From: Cryoendolithus antarcticus
Taxonomy: Eukaryota; Ascomycota; Dothideomycetes; Cladosporiales; Cladosporiaceae
Direction of reading: 5' to 3'
Assembly (NCBI GenBank): GCA_002077065.1
Contig: NAJO01000066.1
Span: 62,001 to 126,000 of the forward strand
DNA length: 64,000 nt
Under the pieces are notes generated by a model that searched no databases, was not told the origin of the DNA, and saw only the letters and a list, made by a program, of their open reading frames with translations. Numbering within the stretch: position 1 is the stretch's first letter; each line of letters begins with the position of its first letter. A program made the translations under genes and the position numbers. Of this stretch, positions 45,747-57,593 are shown piece by piece.

Positions 45747-46769
45747 ATGGCAGACGACGGCATGATGAGCACTGCCGAGCTGGCGGCAGAGATGCAAGCT
45801 CTTGAGGCCTCACTGATGGCCGGACTCACCGAGGATCTCAGCGTCAATGATGGCCTTGCCAACGATGACACGGCGTTGCAAGAAGCACCAGAGACGAGGC
45901 CATCTTCACCACAGAAAAGCATCGGGCATGTCTCCGAAGATGATATGCTCCCTACCCAGCAGACCAATCTTGGCCAGATCACAACAATTATCGTGGCCCC
46001 TGAGATCGCTAACATTGGCTCAACTCAAGAGGAGCCGACAATTGAGCCAGCTGGTCCACGCAGGCGCCGCGGCAAGAAGGTGAACTCAGGATGGGACTCA
46101 GATCATGAGCCTGACAACGAAGGAGGACAAACACCACCGGCCAAGACCGCCGGTAAGGGTACTCCGCGCAAGACCAGATTAAAAGCGGTTACTGGCAAGG
46201 CAGCTGTCAAGCGTACCAGTGTAGCGCGAGACTCCCCATCAGCCGCTGCGAGGAGGCGCAAGTCGATGGTGCCCATCCCCGCTGGAAGAGTCCGCAGGCC
46301 GCCAACGAACGGCATCATCGACTCCCGGCCTCTCGGTCGTAGCCTCGATGAATGCGATCCGGCCGACCAAATGCTCTTCACCAAAGCCTCTGCTGGCGTG
46401 CCATGGCCAGAAACACACGCCGCCTGGAAGGAGATGACAGGCACCGAGCCTGCTGCCTCAACGCTACCAAATCGATTCAAGAGGCTACGAGAGAACTTCA
46501 GCACGATCAATGAGGAAGACCGGCCATTCTTACTGGATGCTAAGGAGGAGATTGAGAGGGAGTGGCAGGCGGTTAAATGGGCCAAGATTGCTGAGAGGGT
46601 GAAGGAGAAAGGGGGCGAGGGCTATCAGGCTGACGTGCTGCAGAGGACTTGGAAGAGACTGATGGTTGCAGAAGGACTGCGTCCGCCGCCGGGGCTGATC
46701 GATCCTGACTGGCAGATTGAGGTGAAGGAGGGTGGGGAGTCTGATGGTGGCAATGGCGAGGACGCGTGA
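45747..46769 (+). CDS. Myb/SANT-like DNA-binding protein
   Basis: A single exon of 340 residues from 45747 (MADDGMMSTAELAAEM); the upstream in-frame ATG at 45657 gives 370. The first half is acidic then basic and disordered, with Arg/Lys patches (RRRRGKKV, AARRRKSMVP) that could be nuclear localisation signals. From about residue 195 a Myb/SANT-like helical region appears: CDPADQMLFTKASAGVPWPETHAAWKEMTG, STLPNRFKRLRENF and EIEREWQAVKWAKIAERVKEKGG. This tandem pattern is common in ascomycete nuclear proteins of unknown target. The role as a transcription or chromatin factor is inferred from the fold alone. Confidence 0.65.
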   Translation: MADDGMMSTAELAAEMQALEASLMAGLTEDLSVNDGLANDDTALQEAPETRPSSPQKSIGHVSEDDMLPTQQTNLGQITTIIVAPEIANIGSTQEEPTIEPAGPRRRRGKKVNSGWDSDHEPDNEGGQTPPAKTAGKGTPRKTRLKAVTGKAAVKRTSVARDSPSAAARRRKSMVPIPAGRVRRPPTNGIIDSRPLGRSLDECDPADQMLFTKASAGVPWPETHAAWKEMTGTEPAASTLPNRFKRLRENFSTINEEDRPFLLDAKEEIEREWQAVKWAKIAERVKEKGGEGYQADVLQRTWKRLMVAEGLRPPPGLIDPDWQIEVKEGGESDGGNGEDA

Positions 46770-47364
46770 TTCTCGATCTCAGTGGTACATCGGTAGCCAT
46801 GTGTGCTGCCATGGTCTAGTTGGTAGTAGCGATAGCGAGGTAGCTCAATAACATCGACGTGGTCTACTGTCCAGTAACGATACTTGCTTATAGACTGTTC
46901 GTGGGTCCACCTTTTCTCGCGATGAGCACATGGCGGGTAATGCTCCTACCAACGTAGCCATAGCCGTAAATACTACGCTGCTGCATCACTGAGAGCCTTA
47001 GCTGAACGAGGATACCTCGAGTCGCAAGTCGCAGAGTATGTAGGTAGCTTCTCGTTTGACCGATCTATGCTGGTCTGCAGTTCGGGGCCTGTTTGATAGA
47101 TGCACAAGAGGTCTCTCAGAACTTCCGGAGATTCGAAGGCAGGGAAACAATGGGGTGACATACCATGCTACCAGGCACTCCAGAGTCTTTCATAGTCTGC
47201 ATAAAATCGCCTGTTGTGGATGTTCATACGACGTGCAAGAGAAGTACGAAGTCCATCGAAGACGGCTTCCTCCACGTGTCAGATACGTGTCAATATATGG
47301 CATTACCTTATGTTCAGGTATCATTCTATGTGCCATTGTATGATGTGAGAACGATGCTAACAAG
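46770..47364. other. Intergenic region, no gene seen
   Basis: About 600 bases. Overlapping frames on both strands lack any family signal. It holds the BOS1 promoter. Confidence 0.4.
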
Positions 47365-48203
47365 ATGGTATGTCGCTCCACATCTACTGCCGTCCACATC
47401 ACTAACACGGCCACCAGAGCGCCCTCTACAACTCCGCCCTCCGCCAGTCCAAATCCATCCGTGCCGCCCTGACCTCCCTCGCCGACTCTCCAGCCCCGAA
47501 CCCAGCTCTCCAAGGCCAGCTCACGACATCAATCTCGTCCTTTTCCCGCACCCTAGACGACTATCAGCGCTCGGTAGACTCCGAGCTCGTCGTCGACAAA
47601 GCCGCAAAGGGCCGAGACCGAATCGCGAACTTCCGATCCGAGCTCTTGGACTTTCGATCGCGATTCGCGGAGCTAAAGCACGAAAAAGAGGAGGCGAGGA
47701 CTGCTGCAGATCGTACGGAACTGCTGGGTCGTAGACCACATGCTAGTAACACGCCAGAGAACCCATACAGCGATGCTGCGGTAAGCTCTGGTGCTGCGGG
47801 AGGCCAGAATGTGAACCCGCTGTTCAGAACTTCCAACCCAAACTTCGTGCCTGGACAGAGCGGAGCGAATAGCTACTCAACCTACCAATCACCCTACGGA
47901 CTCGGAGATGATCAGAACAGGGAGAACCACGCCTTGAAAGAGCAGAGCTTCTTCGGCAGCTCGAACGCGGTGCTTGACGAGTACCTGGAGCGAGGCAGGG
48001 CTGTGCTTGGGGATCTGGGCGATCAGAGGGAGACACTGAAAGGCGTGCAGAGGAAGCTGTATAACGTTGGGACGACGCTGGGGATCTCTGGCGATACGAT
48101 ACGCATGGTTGAACGAAGGGCGAAGCAGGACAAGTGGATCTTTTGGGCAGGCGTGGTGGTGTTTGTGGTCTTTGTTTACTTTGTGCTGAAGTACTTCCGA
48201 TGA
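47365..48203 (+). CDS. BOS1: ER-Golgi Qb-SNARE BOS1 (GOSR2 homologue)
   Basis: Exon 1 is the ATG only (47365..47367), directly followed by a consensus donor gtatgt; exon 2 is 47418..48203 after ccaccag. The protein is 262 residues and starts MSALYNSALRQSKSIR, close to the known Bos1 start. A helical N-terminal domain is followed by the SNARE motif (SNAVLDEYLERGRAVLGDL to IRMVERRAKQDKW, residues about 175-240) and a C-terminal tail anchor (IFWAGVVVFVVFVYFVLKYF). Bos1 acts in COPII vesicle fusion at the Golgi. Without the mini-exon the frame has no start upstream of residue 77, so the split start is the best reading. Confidence 0.87.
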
Positions 48204-49439
48204 AGCATGTGAGACTTCGAGAGGAAGCGTTGACGGATTAGCAGGGCGTTCCGGTGCAGGATGATGGAGTAATGTTGCGAGGCAAGGTGGCGATGCTGTT
48301 CCAATGCTCTAGTTCATCATGCTTAGAGCTAGATAAAGCACACTCCCGCAGCTGCTGAACACCCAGGCCCCATTTATCGAGCATTTGCTCCTGACAATAC
48401 ATGGAACGATCCAATCTCCAGCAATCCCAAACGCCGGAATCCATTTTCGGATCAGTCACTCCAGGCACATCGCACCAGCACCACCACAGCTCACGCGCGC
48501 TATCGCAGCGCTGCCCACGTCCCTAGCGTCAGAGTATCGATCCTCCCAGCCTTCCTGGCTGCTTGGTTCTCGCCAGCGGAGAGAGGGCTTGTCGATTTGC
48601 TAGACTTCGAACTCGGAAGCAATTTCGATTTGAGTAGCTTTGTTGTCGAGCTAATGCTTGATGTGGTCATGATAGAGGCGTTGTCTGAGGCTAGGGACCG
48701 ACCTCGTGCGTCGTTGGGATGGGAAGACATACTCCGTCTTGTTGGAGTGGTGGTGTTGGGAGTAGAGTTGATATTAAAGTAATGTAGTTGGAGACGGTTA
48801 TAGGCTGCTTTGAGAGCTCTCTGATTGTTGGAATCGTATTGCTTGATGACCGCAGTCGAGTGGTATGAGTGTCGTGTCTGGTTCTGCTTACCTTCTCATC
48901 CTTCGAGAAGGATGCGAGTGTACTTATACCTATATACTTGCGCACACGACATCAAGGTCGCGTCGGTCTAGATCCAGTCACGCTCGAACACCGATCACGG
49001 AAACGAGCTTTGCAGTCGCTGAGTCGAATGCTCATTGGACGTAGTATTGCTCAGCAATGCGAGGCAATTCAACGGCCAGATGTTGCTGTTGAAGTCAGAG
49101 TGGAGCGAAGGTGAAGTCCGATCGCATTACCAAGTAGTAAAAGTCTGTTCTTTCACGGTGGTAGATCTTGCGTTGATCGAAGTACAGACTTGATGTCAAT
49201 ATTGAAGTCCGTCGACTCCGATCGTTCGAGTCAGGCGTCCACTGCAGGCGGCAGATGTGTCTAACTATCGTGGCCGTGGTCGACCACTGATGCGAAGGCA
49301 TTGGAAGCGGTGCCTGTATTGAGCAATGTGGACTGATGATAGACGTGAGTCATCATAACCACTGCGGTCGTTCGCAGTGGATCTGCCAACGAATCTGCAG
49401 TGCGAAGCCAATGTCTGTCTAAGCCTGGTCGATGCACGG
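48204..49439. other. Long spacer with possible very small minus-strand genes
   Basis: About 1.2 kb between BOS1 and the niaD 3' end. Two short minus frames have protein-like composition: 48500..48730 (76 residues, Ser/Lys/Thr-rich, from MSSHPNDARGRSLASDN) and 48238..48468 (76 residues, with VWDCWRLDRSMYCQEQ). They could be exons of one small gene, but I find no splice pair that joins them. No function can be given. Confidence 0.25.
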
Positions 49440-52161
49440 CTAGAAGAACATCAGCTCCTCGTCCTTCCACCCAATCTCGAGTAATGCTTTGTGCACGCTC
49501 TTCTCCAATGCCTCTGGTCCACAGATCAAGACCATTGCCTCGCCCTCGCAGAACCCCTCTCTGACCGCATGCTCCTTCAGCAACGGTGCTGCGATCCGGC
49601 CCTTTAGTCCTTCCCAGTTTCCAGGTGCTTGTGTAAGAGTATACAGCAACCGACACTTCTCCTCGTTGTCTTTCGCAAACCCATCAAGGTCGACCTTACA
49701 CAATATGTCTCCCACTAATCGGTTGCCATCGAGGACCACACACTTCGTCTTGTCCTCACGATCTTGCATAACAGCGCGGAAGACTTGGTATATCGGCGTG
49801 ATCCCACTCCCAGCACAGATCATCAGGAGTGTGTTGATCTGCCGTTCCTTCCCATTGACATCACACTTGCCATTACCAAGATACTCGAATTTACCTATCG
49901 GGCCCTTGAACTCGACAAAGTGGCCAACAGGTAAAGAGTCCATGGCTAGCGACATCTTCCCACCCTTTCGCTCTTTGGTGTCGAAGTAGATCTTCACTAG
50001 CACGTCCATGAAGCCTTCTTGACTGGTCTCGGAAATCGGAGTATACGATCTGATGATCGCCTCCCTCGTGACCGGGTCTCGCAGTCGGATCATGAGGTGT
50101 TGCCCTGTTGGTAGACCGAGTGTTTGAGCATCGTGCTCGAGCTTGAAGCGAAATATTCGCGTGTCCCAGGAGACTTTAGTCTTAGTGTGAAGTATCGCAC
50201 GCTTCCAGGTGCGTGAATCGAGGAACTTGGATGATGGTATGGCAGACGGGTCGGGTTGAACATCGTTGGTCGAGAGCGCTGTACGGCCATCATCGTCCAG
50301 CGAGCCGATGTGATAGTCTGTCATCATGGTTTTTGCTGTATCGCTATCTGTTGATCATCAGTATCAACTTGTCAAGCAAGCCAGTGTGTCACCCACGTAT
50401 TGCCAAAAACTCGTCGCTGCTGTCCAGTCCAGCTGCCGAGAAGATACTCGTGGCGCCACCTGGGTGCTCCTTGAGAAAGCCCGTTCCGTCGTACACTTCA
50501 CCGTTCACCACAAACCATGGCTCATCCTCCCCGTCATGCTTTCGTAACTCGTCAATCGTTATGGCCTTCTCTAGACCGTGTTTCGTCATCTTGATTTCTG
50601 CTGCGGCTTCCGTCACCGGCTCAGTAGCGTCGTCGCCTTCGATCCTTTCGCCCCAGTACCCGTTTGTGAGGTTGCCACCAGCTTTCTTGACCCGTTCCAT
50701 CCAGCCTCCAGGCATCAGAGCTGGCTGTGTAGGGTGCTCGAATCTTAGGTAGTCGTTCTCCTTACTGATGGTGATTCGATACCAGGGGTTGTTCATCATA
50801 CCCAGTACACTCCAGTACATGTCTCTTGGCTGCAGATTCATGCTGTCATCCATTGCGCGTACAAGTAGGTCGTTTGACGCCGCCAGCTCCGAGACGGTCA
50901 TGTCGATGTTCCAGAAGCACCAACAAAACGAATTTTCCCGCCACTCGAGGTCCATCTCGCCACCGTACAGCTGTTGCCGCCCTGCTTCCCGATAGCGATC
51001 CTCGGCGTAGTCGATGTTTGCTAGTCGCCATGTTACGCCCTTGTCTATTGAGAGCTCCACTCTCGTGACTCTTCGACCGCCCCCGCCATATGCGTACCCT
51101 TTCACTCGATAACTCGGCTCCGATCCCACCAAGCACAGCTGCTCCTCATGTGCCGGGTATGCGATTGCCGAGTTTGTGCTCAAGTCATAGATCGCGTATC
51201 GCTCGTCCATCCACCATGCGGGCTTGTTCGCAGATTCTTCCGGCGAGACCATGGTAGGCAGGACTCGGTTGTCGTAGATGTGGTACCAGTTATCGCTTGG
51301 CTCACTCGTGATGATCAGTCGCTTGAGCCACTTCACACTTCGGCCGCCGATCTGACCAGGTATCACCACTCGCAGCGGCTTACCATGATCGGGTCTCAGC
51401 ATCTCGCCGTTCATCTTGTGTGCGAGCATCATGCCTTTGTTCGGATCTACCGCCCAGTTAAGCTTGACAGATGTCCCGTAGTACCCATTCGGAAGCTTGT
51501 CAGCGCCCTCCATGCAGACATATCGCGCGCCTCGCATAGGTTTCGCTTTGGCAAGCACATCACCGAGCACCACACCTGTAAAGAGTGCCGTCGAGACGCC
51601 TGCAGCGCCCCACGAGAAGCCTTTCGTCTTTCGCACAACATTCTGCTCCTTCCTTCGATTGCCGGCGCAGACCAATGTGATTGGATAGGTGACATTGTTG
51701 TAGTCTGCTATGAGATCTCGTAACGTGAGGGTGAGTGGGTTCTCTACCAAGCCCTCAACCGTGAACTCCCAGTCGGGTATATCGGCCTCCTCGACGCGGG
51801 GTACATGGCCATGATTGCGGACGTAAAAGAGCTCGGGACTTGTCAGAAAGCCTTCGTTGTACAGATCCGAGAGTGGCGCCTCGACGTTGAAGGGATGCAC
51901 TCCAGTCAGTCGTATTAATCTAGGATCTCGAGGAAGCCAGCTGTCGGGCGTCTTCTTGTCTGGCTCAAGTACTGCGGTGGGCTCGGTGGAAGTTGGTGGG
52001 AGAGGGAAGTCTGTGTGCGATGGTCTTGGTATCAGCTGCTGGGTGTCCGCCTCAGCCTTTTCGCTATCGCTGTGTTCTGAATCCGGTGGAGACGGAGGCA
52101 AATCGGCCGACACCCTCCTCAGATGCTTCGTATCCTCCTCATTCAGCTGATGTGTTGCCAT
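49440..52161 (-). CDS. niaD: Assimilatory nitrate reductase (NAD(P)H)
   Basis: Two exons, 52161..50397 and 50347..49440, with a 49-base intron (gtgggt to caacag); 890 residues. Order of domains: disordered N-terminus (1-90), molybdopterin domain with the Mo-ligand Cys in ITLVCAGNRRKEQN, dimer domain, cytochrome b5 domain with heme motif EHPGG, then an FAD/NAD(P)H reductase with RSYTPIS, GSGITPIYQV and CGPEALEKSV. The second heme-ligand His is encoded by C|AT split by the intron. It reduces nitrate to nitrite in the cytosol. The gene is divergent from niiA and is expected to be induced by nitrate and repressed by ammonium. Length and order are standard for fungi. Confidence 0.96.
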
Positions 52162-53233
52162 AGCGAGAAACAGAAAGACAGTGTGCTAAGCAAGAGTGTT
52201 GAGAAACGTCATAAGCGACTACTCGAGTTCAAAGAAAGGTAGACCGAAATACAGAACGATAATGCAGCGACTCAGCTCGGGTGCTCCTCGCATCAAGACT
52301 CGATCACAGCAGGCATCCGTCCCATAGCTGGTCCAAATTGTCCGAAAGAAGATCGCCAAGTGGCGACGCTGGGTTCCTTTCCGTCATACCGTTGACCAAG
52401 ACAGAAGGAAAAGCAGAGAGAATTAGCTATGACCGCGGAGGAACACCATCAACACCAAGATCTGAGATGCGGCAAACAATCGTGCCTGCGGGGACTGAGG
52501 ATCCGGGGTGTCGGCGGATATTCTCTATCCTCCTGGTGCTTGGCCGTGCTGACCATTGGGATCCGCAGACGCTTATCGTGCATGGACGAGAGAGGCATAG
52601 TGCGGCGATGCCGTGAGAACAGAATGTCCACAGCAGTACTCTTCAGCACGCGTTGCCCGATGTTGATGAGGCTGAGTCTGCTGCTCGAACCACCCCGAGC
52701 ATTTGAGCTGCGCGCTGCTTGATATGAGGTGGCGTTGAGGCCTTTACGGAAGTCGCAACGTTGGCAGTGAGGTCGAAAGAGGCTACAAAGTGCCAAGTTT
52801 AAGACTATCGGTATGTAGTGTACGCAGTCACAGACTGACATCACCCACACGCTATCTTATCTCCTCACGCACGCGTCTCGTCTGCATTCCGCTTCGACAT
52901 CTCCATGCCCTTCCGATCGCAATCGGAGAAACAATGTCAAGAGGTCATGTCTTCGCCATCCGCGTCCCGTCATCGTCTCCGCGGCACTGCTCTGTTTCTG
53001 TGGCCGCCACAGTCCAGATACCGCGCTACAGACCACAATCAACCTTCCCTCACGCGTTGTATGCCTTCGGCGCTATAGTGTGTACTTCTTTGATAGCTGC
53101 GGCTGTATCGTGCATATGGTAATGCACAGCTTTTCGTTGGCTTGCTGTCATTGATCTTACATCCTTTCCTTCCCATTTCTCACTCTTGCCTTAGGATCAC
53201 TGTTGTGGTGCTTGTTCACCTCCCTCTAGCAAG
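52162..53233. promoter_or_regulatory. Bidirectional niaD-niiA promoter with NirA-like and GATA sites
   Basis: A 1.07 kb region between two divergent starts. CTCCGCGG at 52977..52984 fits the NirA consensus CTCCGHGG, and its reverse complement CCGCGGAG occurs at 52433..52440. GATA-factor sites (HGATAR) include a tandem pair AGATAAGATAG on the minus strand at 52862..52852, CGATAA at 52257..52262, TGATAG at 53091..53096, and minus-strand sites at 52573..52578 and 52805..52810. Both consensus sequences come from Aspergillus work on NirA and AreA. Open frames inside are shadows. Confidence 0.75.
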
Positions 53234-56200
53234 ATGAGCAACAGCGAATGGAACGACCCGGAGGCCAATGTGCTTCCGGAGACGGTCGAGAAGCTGGAGA
53301 GTGCGGACGAGATTCCACACAACACCGACCGGAAGCAGATCATTGTGGTTGGGCTCGGCATGGTAGGCATATCGTTCATCGAGAAGTTGATGAAGCTCGA
53401 TGTCAAGCGGCGGGAGTATGACATCCTTGTCATTGGGGAGGAGAAGCACCTTGCATACAATCGAGTCGGCTTGACGAGCTTCTTCCAGCATCGCGAAGTC
53501 GAGAATCTGTACCTCAACCCACACTCATGGTATGCGTCGATGCCGGAAGGCTCGCTCAGCTATCACCTCAACACGCTCGTCACCACGGTCGACTCAGAGA
53601 AGAAGACTGTGGAGACTTCACAGGGCCAGAAGATACCTTACGATATCCTGGTCCTTGCTACAGGTTCGGACGCGCTGTTGCCGAAGCACACTCCCGGCCA
53701 CGATGCGAAGGGTGTCTTTGTTTACCGTACTATCGAGGATTTGGAGAAGCTGATCGCATACTCTGCGACTAAGCATGGGTCTACAGGTGCAGTAGTGGGT
53801 GGTGGGCTACTGGGCCTGGAAGCCGCAAAGGCGATGATGGACCTCGAGGAGTTCAGCAAAGTTAAACTTATCGAGCGTAACAGATGGGTGCTCAGTCGCC
53901 AATTGGACGCAGATGCTGGCGGTATGGTCGTGGAGCAGGTCAGAGCATTGGGACTGGACGTGTTACTTGGTAAGAGAGTGGGCAAGATCAACACAGATGC
54001 GGAGAACAGTGTAGTCGGAGTTACATTCGAAGACGGCGAGAGTATGGATTGCACATGCATCTGCTTCGCAATCGGCATCAAAGCTCGTGACGAGCTTGCT
54101 CGCAAAGCAGGCATCGAGTGCGCGGACCGAGGCGGCGGAATTGTGGTCAACACTGATCTGTCAACGTCGATTAAAGACATCTATGCTATTGGCGAGTGCG
54201 CAAGCTGGGAGAGCGAGACATACGGCCTGATTGCGCCTGGTGTGGAGATGGCAGACGTGCTCGCATTCAACCTCACGCAAGCGAAGTCACATGCACCCCG
54301 GAGGTTCAAGCGTCCAGATCTGAGCACGAAGCTGAAGCTGCTCGGTGTCGAAGTCGCGTCTTTTGGCGATTTCTTTGCCGATCGAGACGGGCCGAAGAAC
54401 GTGCCTACTCGACGAGGCGCGGCGAAGAAGGATGGGAGTGTAGAGCTCAAGCCCGGGAGCAAGGAATTGACGAATGGGACATCGCCTCAGTCCGTCAAGG
54501 CGTTGACCTACAAGGATCCCTTCAACAATGTATACAAGAAGTACATCTTTTCTAAGGATGGCAAGTACCTGCTTGGCGGTATGATGATCGGCGACACAAA
54601 GGATTACGTTAAGCTCGTACCGATGGTCAAAAATCAGAAAGCTCTCGAGGTACCTCCGTCAGAGTTCATACTTGGCGCGAGCAAAGGCGAAGACGATGGC
54701 GACGACCTGGAAGACGACACTCAGATCTGCTCGTGTCACAACGTGCTGAAGGGTGACGTAGTGAAAGCTGTTAAGGATGGCACCTGCAAATCTATCGGCG
54801 ACGTGAAGTCGTGCACGAAAGCCGGCACAGGATGTGGCGGCTGCATGCCGCTCGTGCAAACCATCTTCAACAAGACCATGTCTGGGATGGGTCAGGAAGT
54901 CAAAAATCATTTGTGCCCGCACTTTGAGTACTCGCGAGCCGACCTGTTCAACATCATATATGTCAAGAAGCTGCAGAGCTTCCCGGAGATCATGGCGGCA
55001 GCAGGCAAGGACCCGAACTCAAGTGGATGCGAAGCCTGCAAACCCACCGTTGGCTCCATTATCGCAAGTCTGTACAACAAGCATCTGCTCGACGATGACC
55101 GAAGAGGTCTGCAAGATACGAACGATCGATTCCTTGCAAATATCCAGCGCAACGGCACGTTCTCTGTCGTGCCTCGTGTTTCTGGTGGCGAGATCACACC
55201 TGAGAAGCTGATCATCATCGGCACTGTAGCTAAGAAGTACAAGCTGTACTGCAAGATCACCGGTGGCCAACGCATTGACATGTTCGGTGCGAAGAAGCAA
55301 GATCTGCCCAAGATCTGGCGCGAGCTAGTAGACGGTGGCCTCGAGTCTGGGCACGCATACGCCAAGTCTCTTCGTACTGTCAAATCATGTGTCGGCACGA
55401 CTTGGTGTCGCTTCGGCATCGGTGACAGTGTGGGTATGGCCGTTCGGCTCGAAGAGCGCTACAAGTCCATCCGCAGTCCGCACAAGTTCAAGGGCGGCGT
55501 ATCAGGCTGTGTACGCGAGTGCGCCGAGGCGCAAAACAAGGACTTCGGTCTCATCGCTTCCGAGAAGGGGTACAATATCTTCGTCGGTGGCAACGGAGGC
55601 GCGAAGCCTAGGCATAGCGAATTGCTTGCCAAGGATGTACCGCCAGACGATGTCATACCGATCTTGGACCGCTACATCAGCTTCTACATTCGTACGGCAG
55701 ATAAGCTCCAGCGCACTGCACGATGGGTCGAGAACATGCCTGGTGGTATCAAGTACCTTCGCGAAGTGATCCTGGAGGACAAGCTCGGTATCTGTGCGGA
55801 TCTGGAAAAGCAAATGCAAGACCTCATCGGGACGTTCTTCTGCGAATGGACAGAGGTGCTCAAATCACCCGAACGACTTAAGCTATTCTCGCAATTTGGC
55901 AACACCGAGGAGACGGTCGACACAGTCGAGAATGTCCAGGATCGCGGCCAGCCACGACCCACATACTGGCCCAAGCAGTCCATCACCGAAGACTTCCGCG
56001 GCACGCAGTGGTCACAGCTGGCCTGGCAACCTTTGGCGAAGTCCGAGCAATTCGCGGACTCGGCCACAGGCTCTTCGCTTGCTGTCAAGAGAGGCGACAC
56101 TCAACTAGCGATCTTCAAGGTCAAGGGCCAGTACTACGCTACACAGCAGATGTGCCCTCATAAGCGGGCTTTTGTCCTGTCCGACGGCTTGATAGGCGAC

Positions 56201-56584
56201 GACTACAAGTCCGAAAAGCTGTGGATCAGCTGTCCGTACCACAAGCGGAACTATGAGCTGAAGGGTGACAACGCAGGCAAGTGTGGAAATGACGATACTG
56301 TCAACATCGCCACGTTCCCTGTCGAGGCAAGAGACGATGGGCTGGTCTACGTCAAGCTGCCGCCTGTGGAGGAGCTCGATGGGGTATTAGGAACAAAAAA
56401 GTTCGTGATCAAGAGCGAAGGTGAGGAGAAGCCTTTCGAGAAGATGGATAAGGTCTTAGAAGCTACGAGTATGAAGGGACGCAAGTCGAAGAATGTCAGC
56501 TATTTGCCGAATGGCATGGGAGAGGAAGCGAAGGCACAGCAGATTCTCGCTGGGGAAGGTAGTGCACCGAGCATGGAGTGGTGA
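53234..56584 (+). CDS. niiA: Assimilatory nitrite reductase (NAD(P)H), Rieske-type C-terminus
   Basis: A single intronless exon of 1,116 residues. The N-terminal FAD/NAD(P) half begins with GLGMVG (residues 40-45) and has a second nucleotide motif [19 protein letters not shown]-like [2Fe-2S] site uses C499, C501, C534 and C537 (CSC, then CGGC). The siroheme/[4Fe-4S] ligands C719, C725, C759 and C763 are in SCVGTTWC and GCVREC. The C-terminus carries a Rieske-type domain with C974-P-H976 and C1000-P-Y-H1003. The enzyme reduces nitrite to ammonium with six electrons in the cytosol. Absence of introns contrasts with niiA in several other fungi. The divergent niaD completes the pathway. Confidence 0.96.
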   Translation: MSNSEWNDPEANVLPETVEKLESADEIPHNTDRKQIIVVGLGMVGISFIEKLMKLDVKRREYDILVIGEEKHLAYNRVGLTSFFQHREVENLYLNPHSWYASMPEGSLSYHLNTLVTTVDSEKKTVETSQGQKIPYDILVLATGSDALLPKHTPGHDAKGVFVYRTIEDLEKLIAYSATKHGSTGAVVGGGLLGLEAAKAMMDLEEFSKVKLIERNRWVLSRQLDADAGGMVVEQVRALGLDVLLGKRVGKINTDAENSVVGVTFEDGESMDCTCICFAIGIKARDELARKAGIECADRGGGIVVNTDLSTSIKDIYAIGECASWESETYGLIAPGVEMADVLAFNLTQAKSHAPRRFKRPDLSTKLKLLGVEVASFGDFFADRDGPKNVPTRRGAAKKDGSVELKPGSKELTNGTSPQSVKALTYKDPFNNVYKKYIFSKDGKYLLGGMMIGDTKDYVKLVPMVKNQKALEVPPSEFILGASKGEDDGDDLEDDTQICSCHNVLKGDVVKAVKDGTCKSIGDVKSCTKAGTGCGGCMPLVQTIFNKTMSGMGQEVKNHLCPHFEYSRADLFNIIYVKKLQSFPEIMAAAGKDPNSSGCEACKPTVGSIIASLYNKHLLDDDRRGLQDTNDRFLANIQRNGTFSVVPRVSGGEITPEKLIIIGTVAKKYKLYCKITGGQRIDMFGAKKQDLPKIWRELVDGGLESGHAYAKSLRTVKSCVGTTWCRFGIGDSVGMAVRLEERYKSIRSPHKFKGGVSGCVRECAEAQNKDFGLIASEKGYNIFVGGNGGAKPRHSELLAKDVPPDDVIPILDRYISFYIRTADKLQRTARWVENMPGGIKYLREVILEDKLGICADLEKQMQDLIGTFFCEWTEVLKSPERLKLFSQFGNTEETVDTVENVQDRGQPRPTYWPKQSITEDFRGTQWSQLAWQPLAKSEQFADSATGSSLAVKRGDTQLAIFKVKGQYYATQQMCPHKRAFVLSDGLIGDDYKSEKLWISCPYHKRNYELKGDNAGKCGNDDTVNIATFPVEARDDGLVYVKLPPVEELDGVLGTKKFVIKSEGEEKPFEKMDKVLEATSMKGRKSKNVSYLPNGMGEEAKAQQILAGEGSAPSMEW

Positions 56585-56739
56585 AATAGATGACACATGA
56601 GATCATTGTAGAGTTTTCACTCGTTCCTGCCGTGCTTGGCGACTTTACGTGCGTGACTACTGCACACATATTGGTAGGCTACACCGATATCACGGCCGAT
56701 CACCCCTATTTTGCATGAGCGACTCGTCTAGAGACGAAT

Positions 56740-57593
56740 CTAGTGTCCGCCCTTCATAGCCTTGTCCCTGTCCTCCCTCGCCTTCTTCACAGCCGGCCTA
56801 GCCGACAGCCTGTCGAACCAAGCAGCGAAGGTCGGGAACTTCTTTTGCAAGTCCTCCATACCGCCCTCTTCGCCCATAATAGCAGGAATCAACCAATACC
56901 ACGGAACCCACGCCAAGTCGGCGTACGTAACCTTGTCACCAACCAAGTTCTGCGTTCCCTGCTTCTTCAGGTGAGCGTCGAGGACACCGGTCACACGTCT
57001 AATCTCGTTGGCGTAGCGATCGAGAACGGAGGTCAGGCCCTTCTCCTGGTGGTAGAAGATGAACCAGGCACGCTGGCCGAAGTATGGGCCTTGACCGGAG
57101 GTCTGAAAGTGAAGCCACGACTGGGACAGGAATTTGTCCGGGGAAGAAGTGTAGCGGAACTTGTTGGACTTGTCGTAGGTCTCCTCAAGGTATTCGAGGA
57201 TCGCGCCGCTCTGATGTCAATGCATTAATACACCACGTGCAGTCCGTAGGACGATATTCATTACCTCAAAGAGAGTGATGCCCGTGTTCGGGTCCTCAAT
57301 CGCGGGCACACGGCCATTGGGGTTCGTGGTCTCGAATGGCTCTTGGTGCAACTTGGTGAAGTCCATGAGCTCGGTCTCATATGGGATATCGAGCTCGTTG
57401 AGCATGACTGCAAGGCACGCGGTTAGCCTCTGCCGACGGAAATCCAGATGTAGCCTATAGAATCGTACTCGCGACCTTCCATGGGTTCGGTCCCTGCGAT
57501 GCATATTAGCCCATTGGGTTACTATTGGAAGGGATGGTGTCGCAGACGTACGCCCGCATGGCTGTACAGCTTGATTGGCTTGGTAGAAGACAT
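56740..57593 (-). CDS. Glutathione S-transferase, fungal Ure2-like
   Basis: Four exons on the minus strand, 57593..57552, 57493..57469, 57407..57265 and 57210..56740, give 226 residues. The N-terminal thioredoxin fold has KLYSHAGGPNPWKVAIMLNE, then FETTNPNGRVPAIEDP with the cis-proline, and ITLFESGAILEYL, which holds the Glu-Ser glutathione-binding pair. The C-terminal helical domain includes QGPYFGQRAWFIFYH and VGDKVTYADLAWVPWYW. This is the Ure2-like GST group of fungi, used in detoxification and redox. In yeast Ure2 also restrains the GATA factor Gln3; the nearby nitrate genes are suggestive, but no regulatory role is shown. Exon 2 has only 25 bases. Confidence 0.9.

Noticed and set aside
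52429..52850. Open frames between niaD and niiA
   Set aside because: They overlap each other on both strands within the shared promoter and carry regulatory motifs rather than domains.
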